Source: an uncultured Granulicatella sp.
Lineage (GTDB): Bacteria > Bacillota > Bacilli > Lactobacillales > Aerococcaceae
Direction: 5' to 3'
Length of the DNA: 17,394 nucleotides
NCBI RefSeq assembly: GCF_938030755.1
Contig: NZ_CALHIF010000052.1
Span: 1-17,394, forward strand
Shown: positions 7,557-15,217 of the stretch, in pieces
How positions within the stretch are numbered: the stretch's first letter is position 1
Layout of the letters: each line of letters starts with the position of its first letter
The notes under the pieces: model-generated
Told to the model about the DNA's origin: nothing
Databases searched by the model: none
Seen by the model: only the letters and a program-made list of their open reading frames with translations
Translations under genes and position numbers: made by a program

Positions 7557-7582
7557 ACCTTCCTATTTACCAGTAGGAAGGT
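7557..7582 (-). terminator. Rho-independent terminator after the ABC exporter gene
   Basis: A perfect 9-base-pair stem (ACCTTCCTA / TAGGAAGGT) with an 8-base loop. On the minus strand it is followed by TTTTTTTGAT. It lies 11 bases after the stop codon. Confidence 0.9.
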
Positions 7583-7593
7583 CTTCATTTTCT

Positions 7594-9204
7594 TTAATTC
7601 ACTTGATTCAACTCACTCATTTGAATCGTTTGATCGATCGTTTCTTTTAAAGCTTCAGGAAGATGGTGCGTTACCCATAGGACTGTCACACTCTTATCTT
7701 CTAAGATTGGTTTTAACACCTCAATGGTTGTCTTTTCATCTAAGTTGGAGCTGACTTCATCCAGCAAGAAGACTTTTGGTTTTTTTATAAGTCCACGTGC
7801 AAAGGCGATTCGTTGCAACTGCCCGCCTGAGAGATTTGAATCGCCATCGCCTAAGACCGTATCTAGTCCTTGTGGTAAGCTTCGAACGATGGTGGCGAGT
7901 CCGACTTTTTCAAGAGATTCCCAAACTTCTTCGTCCGTATACTCTTCTGTGAGCGTTACGTTTTCGCGAATAGTTGTCGTGAAGATATGTGGTTTTTGGG
8001 CGATATAGACCATTTGACGATATAACTCATCATAGGATTGTTTCTTCACATCGACCCCAGCAAATTTCACTTCTCCTAAATACTCCGTTAATTTAGCAGC
8101 GATAATATTTAGTAGCGTTGATTTCCCTGTTCCGCTTTCACCAGTAATCGCGTATTTTTGTCCTTCGTTAAACCCAAGAGACACATGATTTAAAATCACC
8201 TTTTCTCCGTAATTGAAAGAGACATCTGATACTTCAATTAACGTATGAGAATCTTCTTTATCCGCATTCTCATTATTTTGCGCAGACTCAAGTAGTTCAT
8301 ATTTTTCAAATAGAGGAGCTGTACTTTTAATCGAACCGATTTTTTGACTGATATTTCCAAGCACATTAAAAATGATTCCACTAAGGCCTGTTGTAGCAAT
8401 GATACTACCGATACTTACTTCTCCGATATAGGCTAGATATCCTGTTAAAACAAAGACAGAAACCTGGCAAAATAAATTACTAATTCCACCACTTACGGCA
8501 ACTTTAGCCATTGTTTTACTAAAATCTCGTTGCGTATCTCCAACTTTGACAGATCTTTCATGGATTTTTTGTGTCAAATAGTTCAACTTTCTAAATACGA
8601 ATAAAGTATCATATCCACTTAATAAGTCCGAAACATGTTTTGAAAAATGCTCGTTTTCTTCAGATGTTTTCATTGTTTTAGTCGTTAACTCTCCAGAAAA
8701 CAATGCGGGTAATACAGCCATCAAAACAATACAAAAAGCTGTTAATAATACAATAGACCAATGATACATAAATAGTGCTACCGCAGAAAATACAGCAGAG
8801 ATGACTCCCCCAACGACTTCAACCGTAGGCGTAAAAGCTTTTGTTCTAATTTGTTCCATATCGCTTGTAAACCAAGAAATATAGGTTTGACTATTTTTCT
8901 CATAAAAACGTTCATAAGAAGTATTCTTTATGGCATGACTAATTCGATCTCGTAACCAAGTAACTACCTTTTGTTCAAAGAAAGCTTGATAGCGAATCAA
9001 CATATAGGTAAACATCAAATATAAAGCAAAAATTGCGACTAATAGAATCGTCTCGCGGATAAAACCGTTCATATCCATTTTTACTAAATAGTCTAAAATC
9101 TCTGCATTGACAATACTTGTTAACAATTGAGAGGTCGCAATTAATGTTAAAATCGCAATAGTCACGAACACCTCTTTTTTAAATTTTTGGAAAATCACCT
9201 TCAT
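7594..9204 (-). CDS. ABC exporter half-transporter (fused membrane and ATPase domains)
   Basis: A 536-residue single-chain half-transporter that should work as a dimer in the cytoplasmic membrane. The N-terminal ABC-exporter membrane domain covers about 1-300, with hydrophobic segments near 11-35, 52-72, 131-147, 150-170, 240-260 and 264-285. The nucleotide-binding domain (about 322-530) is complete: Walker A GESGTGKST (355-363), Q-loop Gln403, signature LSGGQ (458-462), Walker B VFLLDE ending at Glu483, D-loop SSNLDE, and H-loop His at 513-514. There is no peptidase domain, so it is not a C39-type bacteriocin processor. GGAGAG precedes the ATG. No partner gene, regulator or substrate peptide is adjacent, so it is probably homodimeric, with unknown substrate. 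It has the same general design as the gene at 15333-16934, but the two proteins are clearly diverged. Confidence 0.9.
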   Translation of the reverse strand: MKVIFQKFKKEVFVTIAILTLIATSQLLTSIVNAEILDYLVKMDMNGFIRETILLVAIFALYLMFTYMLIRYQAFFEQKVVTWLRDRISHAIKNTSYERFYEKNSQTYISWFTSDMEQIRTKAFTPTVEVVGGVISAVFSAVALFMYHWSIVLLTAFCIVLMAVLPALFSGELTTKTMKTSEENEHFSKHVSDLLSGYDTLFVFRKLNYLTQKIHERSVKVGDTQRDFSKTMAKVAVSGGISNLFCQVSVFVLTGYLAYIGEVSIGSIIATTGLSGIIFNVLGNISQKIGSIKSTAPLFEKYELLESAQNNENADKEDSHTLIEVSDVSFNYGEKVILNHVSLGFNEGQKYAITGESGTGKSTLLNIIAAKLTEYLGEVKFAGVDVKKQSYDELYRQMVYIAQKPHIFTTTIRENVTLTEEYTDEEVWESLEKVGLATIVRSLPQGLDTVLGDGDSNLSGGQLQRIAFARGLIKKPKVFLLDEVSSNLDEKTTIEVLKPILEDKSVTVLWVTHHLPEALKETIDQTIQMSELNQVN

Positions 9205-9226
9205 CTAAATCTCTCCACTTCAAATT

Positions 9227-9255
9227 ATTATGCTCTTAGTTTAACATCGTCTTAA
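9227..9255 (-). promoter_or_regulatory. Candidate promoter of the ABC exporter gene
   Basis: On the minus strand, weak -35 TTAAGA (9250-9255), a 17-base spacer and -10 CATAAT (9227-9232), about 22 bases before the start codon. It follows the terminator of the ABC-2 operon, so the exporter needs a promoter here, but the match is modest. Confidence 0.4.
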
Positions 9256-9293
9256 TCCAATGTGTATAGGACTTTGGACGGAAAATAAAAGAA

Positions 9294-9319
9294 AAGTGAG
9301 AAAATGTAATTTCTCACTT
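9294..9319 (-). terminator. Rho-independent terminator of the three-gene ABC-2 operon
   Basis: A perfect 10-base-pair stem (AAGTGAGAAA / TTTCTCACTT) with a 6-base loop, starting 2 bases after the last permease stop codon. On the minus strand it is followed by TTCTTTTATTTTCC. Confidence 0.85.
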
Positions 9320-9321
9320 CC

Positions 9322-10374
9322 TTATATTTTTAGTCTTATGCCAATAAACAAAATGGAGAAGGCCACTCCTACAAAAGCTCCTATCACAAGCGGTACCCCC
9401 TGTTGTAGAGCTGGTAACACACTATTCGGTAAAATAGCCCCTAACGAAATTCCTCCAATACTCAAACACCCAAGGATAAAGAGGACAATCGTCGACACCA
9501 TCGTATCTTTAATCAAAGAAAAGAGCAGCATCTGTGCAATGAATAACCCAACAATTGCTAGCAACGGATATCCAATCGCCAGTAGAATCCCTTGAACCAC
9601 TGAAATAAAGATTGTTTCCCCATTAGCAACATACGATACAGGAAACAAAATAGCATTTTCTTGAATTAGGATTCCATACCCCACTAAAGACAGAATCACC
9701 AGCAGACTAGGAAAAGCATAAAAGTATTTCAAAGAATAGATCATCTCTGTCAATAATTCTTCTTTGCTAGAAATCGGCACTACTTCTAGCATTGTTCGAT
9801 GTCGTTGTTTTCTTTCTAAATATCCCCCTACTTGCACAAGGAAAAAGAAGACAAGGATACCGTAACCAAGAAATTGGAAAATTGTCTGTATAAAATCACC
9901 ATACTGATAATAGGTTGGGTAGGATATCTCTTTTCCAACTAAATAATGGAATAATTGGAGTTTAGCTTTAATTTGCATAGGATTCTCTAACGAATCCGCC
10001 CATTCTTTTGGGGCACGACTTAGAAGAGATTCCACCAATTCCAATCGTTTTTCATAAATCGGAATCAGCCGCTCCGTTTTTCCCTTCACTGTATAAATCC
10101 CATTTTCTTGTGCATAGGTTTGATAGAGCGCTTGAAAAGTAGCATCCATCTCTTTCTTTGTATTTCCATCAATCGTCATTTGATTCTCAAACGACTCTTT
10201 AAGATCATCTATCTGAGAAAACTGTCGCTCAATCACATCTCTTAAGGTCGGTTTCCCTGTAATGTGATGATATCCAATGACAAGCGTTGTAACTACTAAA
10301 ATAAGAAGCGGTATCTTATAGAAAAATCCTCGTTTTTTTAAATGCATTCTATCTAACTGAACCCATCTACTCAT
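9322..10374 (-). CDS. ABC-2-type transporter permease, second subunit
   Basis: A 350-residue membrane protein, last gene of an ATPase-permease-permease operon. One membrane segment (about 20-36) is followed by a polar, mainly helical region of about 125 residues (37-162). Five more segments follow (about 163-183, 217-236, 255-285, 292-312, 328-346). This is the same plan as the preceding permease, so the two probably form a heterodimeric channel. I chose the ATG at 10374 because it overlaps the upstream stop codon as ATGA, with GAGGGGG just before it, a clear sign of translational coupling. The frame extends to an ATG at 10467, but that would overlap the upstream gene by almost 100 bases with no ribosome binding site. 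The substrate is unknown; bacteriocin or antimicrobial-peptide export or resistance is only one possibility. Confidence 0.82.
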   Translation of the reverse strand: MSRWVQLDRMHLKKRGFFYKIPLLILVVTTLVIGYHHITGKPTLRDVIERQFSQIDDLKESFENQMTIDGNTKKEMDATFQALYQTYAQENGIYTVKGKTERLIPIYEKRLELVESLLSRAPKEWADSLENPMQIKAKLQLFHYLVGKEISYPTYYQYGDFIQTIFQFLGYGILVFFFLVQVGGYLERKQRHRTMLEVVPISSKEELLTEMIYSLKYFYAFPSLLVILSLVGYGILIQENAILFPVSYVANGETIFISVVQGILLAIGYPLLAIVGLFIAQMLLFSLIKDTMVSTIVLFILGCLSIGGISLGAILPNSVLPALQQGVPLVIGAFVGVAFSILFIGIRLKI

Positions 10375-11561
10375 ACCGAACCCCCTCGTCTCAGACGCTC
10401 TTGACAGCAAGAAGTTCCAATCGTTAATAAGAAGAACACAAACGCCCCCACAAGTAAGCTGGCACATCCGTTTGAAATCGTAAACGTACCTGTCGCATAA
10501 AAATCATCTTTCATCCCTTGGATTACAGTTCCAAAGTTCACATAGTACAGTGGCAACTTATCTGCAAAAGAAGGATAAATTTTCATAGAACGGAAGATAG
10601 GCTCCGCCCAAATAACTATAAGCCCTACGATGAACCCTACCATCTTATTTCTAGTCAACTGATTACACCATGCGACGAGATTGATTAAGAATAGGAGCAC
10701 ACATGCTGCAAAGAGTAGAGCAATCCCGATAAATTGTAATGGAAGCAAGAGAACCTCCTCTTCCCCACGAAATACAAGTAACGGCGAGGTAAGGATGTCC
10801 CAGCCAAAAGATAAGCTCTGTACTAGGAAAACTACAATTAAAACAAGAATTACAAGAGCCATGTTTACCAACCAGTAACTACTAATCTTTTGTAATAAAT
10901 ATTTCCACTCGCGAATCGGCTTCACCGCTAATATACTTCGATGCTTCCAATCATCTAACAGAATGGGACTGATAAATAGTAGCAAGATTGAAAATAGAAC
11001 TGGCAACCAATAAAGCATCGGTTCTTCATATCTTGTCCATTCCATCCAAAAAATTCGATTCTGCATTTGTAAAATATCGTCTAATTGATAGCGACCCTTC
11101 TCCTCTAAAGAACGAAATTCCATTAAATATTGTTTAACATTCTTATACTCTAACTGTTCCTGCTTACTAGGATTAAATCCAATTGTATTGTAAATTGGAA
11201 GGGGTGAGTGTTCTTTATCTCGTAACTCAAGACGTAGCTCCCAAAAATGAATCTGTTCTTTAATATAAGTTTTATAATCTTGCTTTTGGAATGCTGCTAC
11301 TGAACGATGATAGGCAAGAGCATCCTCTAACCATTTTTCCTCTGTTTCTGTTAAACTTCTTTTCTTTGCTTCTTCTTCATATTCATTGATTATCATCAAA
11401 TGAATTTTATCCCCTTGATGTAAAGTACTATTTAAAAGATCATTGAGAGAAGATTTTTGTTGAAAATTCATCATAAGAAAAATAACCATCAGCAATACAC
11501 AACCGATGAACTGAATTTTCATTAATCGATTTCGAACAATCAACAATATTTGCGTTTTCAT
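10371..11561 (-). CDS. ABC-2-type transporter permease, first subunit
   Basis: A 396-residue membrane protein between the ATPase gene (36 bases upstream) and the second permease (ATGA overlap). The predicted layout is TM1 at about 15-32, then a charged, mostly helical region of about 150 residues (33-182) that should lie outside the membrane. Further segments lie near 183-203, 228-250, 272-298, 307-320 and 364-384. The ribosome binding site GAGGAG lies about 9 bases before the ATG. The extra domain after TM1 is larger than the extracellular domain of simple ABC-2 permeases and is shared with the second subunit, though I see little direct sequence similarity between the two inserts. I do not recognise a named family, and no regulator or substrate gene is adjacent. 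Confidence 0.82.
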   Translation of the reverse strand: MKTQILLIVRNRLMKIQFIGCVLLMVIFLMMNFQQKSSLNDLLNSTLHQGDKIHLMIINEYEEEAKKRSLTETEEKWLEDALAYHRSVAAFQKQDYKTYIKEQIHFWELRLELRDKEHSPLPIYNTIGFNPSKQEQLEYKNVKQYLMEFRSLEEKGRYQLDDILQMQNRIFWMEWTRYEEPMLYWLPVLFSILLLFISPILLDDWKHRSILAVKPIREWKYLLQKISSYWLVNMALVILVLIVVFLVQSLSFGWDILTSPLLVFRGEEEVLLLPLQFIGIALLFAACVLLFLINLVAWCNQLTRNKMVGFIVGLIVIWAEPIFRSMKIYPSFADKLPLYYVNFGTVIQGMKDDFYATGTFTISNGCASLLVGAFVFFLLTIGTSCCQERLRRGGSV

Positions 11562-11597
11562 TGTATCTTCTCCTCTCTTTTTAAACTTTCGATTGTA

Positions 11598-12482
11598 CTA
11601 TCGGTACAGTTCTTTATAAAGGGCGTAACAACTTTTTACTCCAATCTTAATTTCACTAAATTGATGGATGTCTTCAAATATCCACTTCCATTTTTCTTCT
11701 GAATACTCTCCAGGCGTAAGGTGGATGCTCAGCTGTCTTTCTTCGCTATTCATCATTTCTATTTCCCTTTGAAATTCTTCTACAAACTTTTCGAAACGTT
11801 CTTTTGAAACAAAGGCCAATTGAAGCGTATCAATCCCTTCCTTTTGCGGTGAATATTCTAACGCGATTCGCTTCTCTTTCATAAAATAAATCTTGTCGGC
11901 AATCGAATCGAGATTGTTGAGTAAATGAGAAGCCATCACAACTGTTTTCCCTTCATTTCTTAACTGTCTCAACACTCTAGAAATTAATTCCACATTATCC
12001 GGATCCAATCCGTTCATCACCTCATCAACAAGCATGTAATCTGCTTTTGTGACTAGCACCAATGCAAAACAAAGGCGTTGCCGCATCCCGAGTGAATATC
12101 CGCCCACTTTTTGATGAATATAACCTTCCATTTTTAACTGTTCTATCACAGTTTGAACCGTTCCAGATGCTACTTTCCACATCGAGGCATAGAAATTCAA
12201 ATGTTCGATTCCATTTAACTCATCGTATAATTCAGATTGATCCGGCATCTTCACAATATGCTGTCTCATAAATAATGTATCCGTTGTATAATTTTTCCCT
12301 TGATAAGACACCAAAATGCCGTTATTTCTTAAGTGTCCAGACAGTATTTGGATAAGCGTAGATTTCCCTACACCATTTGGTGCTACGAGTCCAATAATCT
12401 GAGATGGTGGAAGATGCAAGTCAATCTGATTTAGAACCTCTTTTTCTCCATATGAAAAACTCTGAATATGAACGTCTAACAT
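11598..12482 (-). CDS. ABC transporter ATP-binding protein (ABC-2 operon)
   Basis: A 294-residue cytoplasmic ATPase that should energise the two permeases encoded downstream. It has Walker A APNGVGKST (34-42), a Q-loop Gln at about 82, signature SLGMRQRL (130-137), Walker B YMLVDE (149-154), D-loop NGLD and H-loop His186 in MASHL. The degenerate signature (LGMRQ rather than LSGGQ) is common in DrrA/CcmA-like ATPases of ABC-2 exporters. About 80 residues follow the ATPase core (from about 215), forming a charged C-terminal extension of unknown role. An AAGGAGG ribosome binding site precedes the ATG. It is the first gene of the operon, with an extended -10 promoter upstream. No GntR (YtrA-type) or two-component regulator accompanies it. 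Confidence 0.88.
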   Translation of the reverse strand: MLDVHIQSFSYGEKEVLNQIDLHLPPSQIIGLVAPNGVGKSTLIQILSGHLRNNGILVSYQGKNYTTDTLFMRQHIVKMPDQSELYDELNGIEHLNFYASMWKVASGTVQTVIEQLKMEGYIHQKVGGYSLGMRQRLCFALVLVTKADYMLVDEVMNGLDPDNVELISRVLRQLRNEGKTVVMASHLLNNLDSIADKIYFMKEKRIALEYSPQKEGIDTLQLAFVSKERFEKFVEEFQREIEMMNSEERQLSIHLTPGEYSEEKWKWIFEDIHQFSEIKIGVKSCYALYKELYR

Positions 12483-12541
12483 TCGAGTGCCTCCTTTCCT
12501 TATTGGTTTATTTTGTATCTGTTACCGCTTCCTTTATTGAT

Positions 12542-12550
12542 ATTATAGCA
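12542..12550 (-). promoter_or_regulatory. Extended -10 promoter of the ABC-2 operon
   Basis: On the minus strand TGC-TATAAT forms a consensus extended -10. A recognisable -35 is missing. The leader to the ATG is about 55 bases and ends in AAGGAGG. Confidence 0.65.
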
Positions 12551-12655
12551 AATTTTCCTTTTAAAAATAGAGTTCTTTTGAATTTTTCAATCAAAATCCT
12601 GTAAAATTATCGCTCTTATTTGATTTTTGCACTCAAATGAGTAACGCATAATAAA

Positions 12656-12690
12656 TACCCCCTTTACTGGTTTGTCCAGTAAAGGGGGTA
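12656..12690 (-). terminator. Strong hairpin terminator after rlmN
   Basis: A perfect 15-base-pair stem (TACCCCCTTTACTGG / CCAGTAAAGGGGGTA) with a 5-base loop. On the minus strand it is followed by TTTATTATG, a poor U-run, but the stem is very stable. It lies 32 bases after the rlmN stop codon. Confidence 0.8.
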
Positions 12691-12722
12691 CATATCAATT
12701 CAGGTGCGGTTCATCTATTTCA

Positions 12723-13838
12723 TTAGGCTTTTATTTTTTCAGCGCGGTCACGTTTCATTTGGCTTGAACGTAATTGTCCGCAGGCTGCTTCGATATCATG
12801 TCCAAATTCTTTACGAACAACACAGTTGATGTGGTTTTTCTTCAAGACATCGTAGAAAGCGACTACTCGTTCTTTTCCACTACGTTCGTATTGGTCATGT
12901 TCACGAACTTTGTTATAAGGAATTAAGTTGACATATGACAAACGTTTCTTATCCGCAAGAAGGTCCGCCAATTGTTGCGCTTGTTCCACCGAATCATTCA
13001 CGTGATCGAGCATGATGTACTCGAAGGTTACACGACGATTGGTTTTAGCAATATATTCATTAATGGCATCCATCACAACTTCGATTGGATATTTACGGTT
13101 AATACGCATGATACGAGAACGAGTATCGTTATCTGGTGCGTGAAGTGACAATGCAAGGTTTACCTGTAATCCTTCGTCAGCGAACTCGCGAATTTTTGGA
13201 GCCAGACCACTTGTAGATACAGTGATATGACGAGCCCCGATTCCAAGACCTTTATCAGAGTTGACCACTTTCAAGAATTTAATCACGTTATCATAGTTAT
13301 CGAACGGCTCCCCAATCCCCATGACTACGATATGGCTAACACGGTCCCCAGGAGACACTTCGTCTAAAGTCCGTTGTACGTGCATTACTTGCGCTACGAT
13401 TTCCCCAGCAACAAGGTCACGTTGTTTTGCGATAATTCCGCTGGCACAGAAGGTACATCCGATGTTACACCCTACTTGCGTGGTCACACAGATGGATAAG
13501 CCGTATTCTTGTGGCATTAATACCGTTTCGATTAAGAGGCCGTCTGCTAATTCAAAGAGGAATTTACGTGTTCCGTCTGTTGATTGTTGTTTGATACGTT
13601 CGTTTAACACTGGGAATGTGAACTCTTCTTGTAACTCTTCAATCAGTGATTTTGGCAAGTTTGTCATTTCTTCAAAACTGGTCACACGTTTGCGGTAAAG
13701 CCAGTCCCATAGTTGTCCTGCTCTGAATTTCTTTTCATCTTTTGCTTCAAACCAAGCGGTAAGTTCTTCTAGTGGCATGCCGTAAATAATCGGTTTTCCT
13801 TCATATTGACGAAGCACTCGTCCAATTTTTCTAACCAT
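12723..13838 (-). CDS. rlmN: Dual-specificity RNA methyltransferase RlmN (radical SAM)
   Basis: Cytoplasmic radical-SAM enzyme that puts a C2 methyl group on A2503 of 23S rRNA and on A37 of some tRNAs. At 371 residues it has the normal length. The iron-sulphur motif CNIGCTFC gives Cys124, Cys128 and Cys131. The two mechanistic cysteines are present: Cys117 (SICVTTQVGC) and Cys353 (EAACGQL). Other family motifs are GIGEPFDNYDNV, HITVSTSGLAPKI, NLALSLHAPDNDTR and VNLIPYN. It lacks signs of Cfr, the resistance paralogue, since the spacing and flanks match RlmN. AAAGAGGA precedes the ATG. The gene starts 15 bases after the ansA stop codon, so both should share a transcript. Confidence 0.95.
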   Translation of the reverse strand: MVRKIGRVLRQYEGKPIIYGMPLEELTAWFEAKDEKKFRAGQLWDWLYRKRVTSFEEMTNLPKSLIEELQEEFTFPVLNERIKQQSTDGTRKFLFELADGLLIETVLMPQEYGLSICVTTQVGCNIGCTFCASGIIAKQRDLVAGEIVAQVMHVQRTLDEVSPGDRVSHIVVMGIGEPFDNYDNVIKFLKVVNSDKGLGIGARHITVSTSGLAPKIREFADEGLQVNLALSLHAPDNDTRSRIMRINRKYPIEVVMDAINEYIAKTNRRVTFEYIMLDHVNDSVEQAQQLADLLADKKRLSYVNLIPYNKVREHDQYERSGKERVVAFYDVLKKNHINCVVRKEFGHDIEAACGQLRSSQMKRDRAEKIKA

Positions 13839-13853
13839 ATCTATTCCTCTTTC

Positions 13854-14822
13854 CTATACTTGAAATGCTCTAACGATTGTTTCTCTATTCGCATGAGCGC
13901 TTAATAACACCGATAATTTTACACGAGCCTTTTGTCCGCTAAGTCCAGTTGTGAAAATCACTCCTGCTTCATGAAGCTGTTTGCCTCCGCCAAGATAATT
14001 ATAGACGTCATACGTTACACCGTTAAATGCACGGGATACAAGCACGACTGGAATTCCTTTATCTAAACAACGTTGCAATCCAGGAAGTGCTGTTGGCGGG
14101 AGATTCCCTGCCCCAAGAGCTTCAATGACTAATCCGTTGGCATCTGCATCAGCAACCGCATCAAATAACGTCGAATCCATACCGGCATACGCCTTCAATA
14201 AGTATACCTTATCCACGAGTTCTTTCACTGGATAGTATTCATGATGTAAGAATTTTTGGAAGTAAATAACTTCACTCTTTGACACTAAGCCAAGCGGTCC
14301 AAAAGTTGGTGTTTGGAACGTCGCAACATTCGTAGTATGTGTTTTTGTCACATACGTTGCTGCATGGACTTCATCGTTCATCACGACAAGAACGCCCTTA
14401 TCCACACTCTCTGGACTCGTTACCGTAATAATGGCACTGCGTAAGTTTGCGAGCCCGTCCGCTCCGATTTCATTGCTGGAACGCATCGCTCCGGTCAATA
14501 CAATCGGGAAGGTTCCATCTGTTGTTAACTCTAAGAAATACGCGGTTTCTTCTAAAGTATCCGTTCCGTGAGTGACCACAGCTCCGTCAAAACCATCCTT
14601 TTGTGCTTGGACAATTCTCTTTTGAACTTCCCACATTTTTTCTTCCGTCATATGTGGAGATGGTAAGTTAAATAAGTCCTCTACAACGACACTTGCGATT
14701 GGTGCAAAAAGAGTATCTGAGTTTGTTAATGGGTTTGTTCCTGTTGGGGTTACGCTGCCCGTTGAGAGATCTTCACTCATGGCAATCGTACCACCAGTGT
14801 TGATAACGATGATTTTCTTCAT
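13854..14822 (-). CDS. ansA: Type I L-asparaginase (cytoplasmic)
   Basis: Hydrolyses L-asparagine to aspartate and ammonia. The 322-residue product has no signal peptide, as expected of the type I cytoplasmic form. The N-terminal motif INTGGTIAM carries the nucleophilic Thr12. The second motif THGTDTLEETAYF gives Thr87 and Asp88, and Lys160 lies in YVTKTHTTN. The substrate-binding GAMRSSNEIGADG segment and the C-terminal domain (GLVIEALGAGNLPP) are intact. I place the start at 14822, where the family N-terminus MKKIIVINTGG begins. The ribosome binding site there is weak, and an in-frame ATG at 14843 with AAAGAGA upstream is a real alternative. The frame extends to 14957, but this runs through the promoter and an inverted-repeat arm. 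It is the first gene of the ansA-rlmN pair. Confidence 0.93.
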   Translation of the reverse strand: MKKIIVINTGGTIAMSEDLSTGSVTPTGTNPLTNSDTLFAPIASVVVEDLFNLPSPHMTEEKMWEVQKRIVQAQKDGFDGAVVTHGTDTLEETAYFLELTTDGTFPIVLTGAMRSSNEIGADGLANLRSAIITVTSPESVDKGVLVVMNDEVHAATYVTKTHTTNVATFQTPTFGPLGLVSKSEVIYFQKFLHHEYYPVKELVDKVYLLKAYAGMDSTLFDAVADADANGLVIEALGAGNLPPTALPGLQRCLDKGIPVVLVSRAFNGVTYDVYNYLGGGKQLHEAGVIFTTGLSGQKARVKLSVLLSAHANRETIVRAFQV

Positions 14823-14856
14823 AGTTCTACTACTTTCTTTCATTTTCTCTTTACAT

Positions 14857-14865
14857 AGGATACCA
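14857..14865 (-). promoter_or_regulatory. Candidate extended -10 promoter of ansA-rlmN
   Basis: On the minus strand TGG-TATCCT forms an extended -10 with only a weak -35 near 14880-14886. The left arm of the large inverted repeat starts directly behind it, at 14886. Confidence 0.4.
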
Positions 14866-14885
14866 CAAAATCGCAAAAACTGACT

Positions 14886-15107
14886 ATAAAATACGCACAA
14901 AAAAGTGATACCTTTGAATCCTTGCGGATTATTTTTATAATCGCTGTTACAGGGCACCTGTGCAAGCCTTGGTCTTGCACCTTCGAAGCTTCAAACTCGG
15001 AGTACGGGACAAGTCCCTACTCCGCCTAATTCACATTCGATGCAACCCCCTGTTACTGCGATTATAAAATCCGCAAGTTTCTTCGGTATCACTTTTGTGC
15101 ATTTTAT
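14886..15107. repeat. Large imperfect inverted repeat upstream of ansA
   Basis: The left arm (14886-14954) and right arm (15048-15107) are reverse complements over about 60-69 bases with several small gaps. Shared blocks on the left arm are ATAAAAT, CACAAAA, GTGATACC, CTTGCGGA, TTTTATAATCGC and ACAGGG. The 93 bases between the arms hold the first copy of the hairpin-rich element. The right arm is also a copy of the sequence upstream of the tRNA promoter. A miniature transposable element is possible, but no target-site duplication is evident. Confidence 0.7.
14952..15038. repeat. Hairpin-rich intergenic element, copy 1
   Basis: This 87-base unit contains hairpin a (GTGCAAG 14960-14966 / CTTGCAC 14974-14980), the self-complementary CTTCGAAG (14981-14988) and hairpin b (CGGAGTA and GGGAC / GTCCC and TACTCCG, 14998-15024, with a bulged C). 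It ends with AATTCACATTC. It aligns to copy 2 at 15218-15305 with about 15 mismatches and one gap (about 82% identity). No coding potential is apparent. Neither strand has a good T-run after hairpin b, so it is not a typical terminator. Confidence 0.75.
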
Positions 15108-15140
15108 TCAAATCCCTTATTAAAAATTAAAAAAGTGTTG
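15053..15140 (+). repeat. Direct repeat, copy 1 (copy of the tRNA promoter upstream region)
   Basis: It begins with an 18-base exact match to 17098-17115 (TTACTGCGATTATAAAAT) and stays similar through TTCAAATCCCTTAT to AAAAAAGTGTTG. In copy 2 that last stretch runs into the -35 TTGACA of the tRNA promoter. Here the -35 is broken (GTGTTGTGCC) and no -10 follows, so it looks like a promoter-region copy that has lost its function. Confidence 0.8.
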
Positions 15141-15217
15141 TGCCACTCATTCTGATGTAACCCCTGCTGGGTGTCAGAAAGTTTATCCCAGAGGCGTTTC
15201 TTCGTAGTAACGGTAAT
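15141..15217. other. Unassigned structured spacer between the two repeats
   Basis: No gene is visible. A hairpin can form from TTCTGA (15150-15155) with TCAGAA (15174-15179) and from ACCC (15160-15163) with GGGT (15169-15172). A second short one, CGGTA / TACCG (15211-15226), runs directly into copy 2 of the hairpin-rich element. Confidence 0.45.

Noticed and set aside
10375..10467. Longer N-terminus of the second ABC-2 permease starting at 10467
   Set aside because: It would overlap the first permease by almost 100 bases. The ATG at 10374 has GAGGGGG upstream and the typical ATGA overlap.
12723..13838. Cfr-type antibiotic-resistance methyltransferase
   Set aside because: Length, cysteine spacing and motifs fit the housekeeping RlmN, and the gene sits in an operon with ansA, not with mobile elements.
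14823..14957. N-terminal extension of asparaginase starting at 14957
   Set aside because: It runs through the promoter and the inverted-repeat arm, and the conserved family start MKKIIVINTGG lies at 14822.
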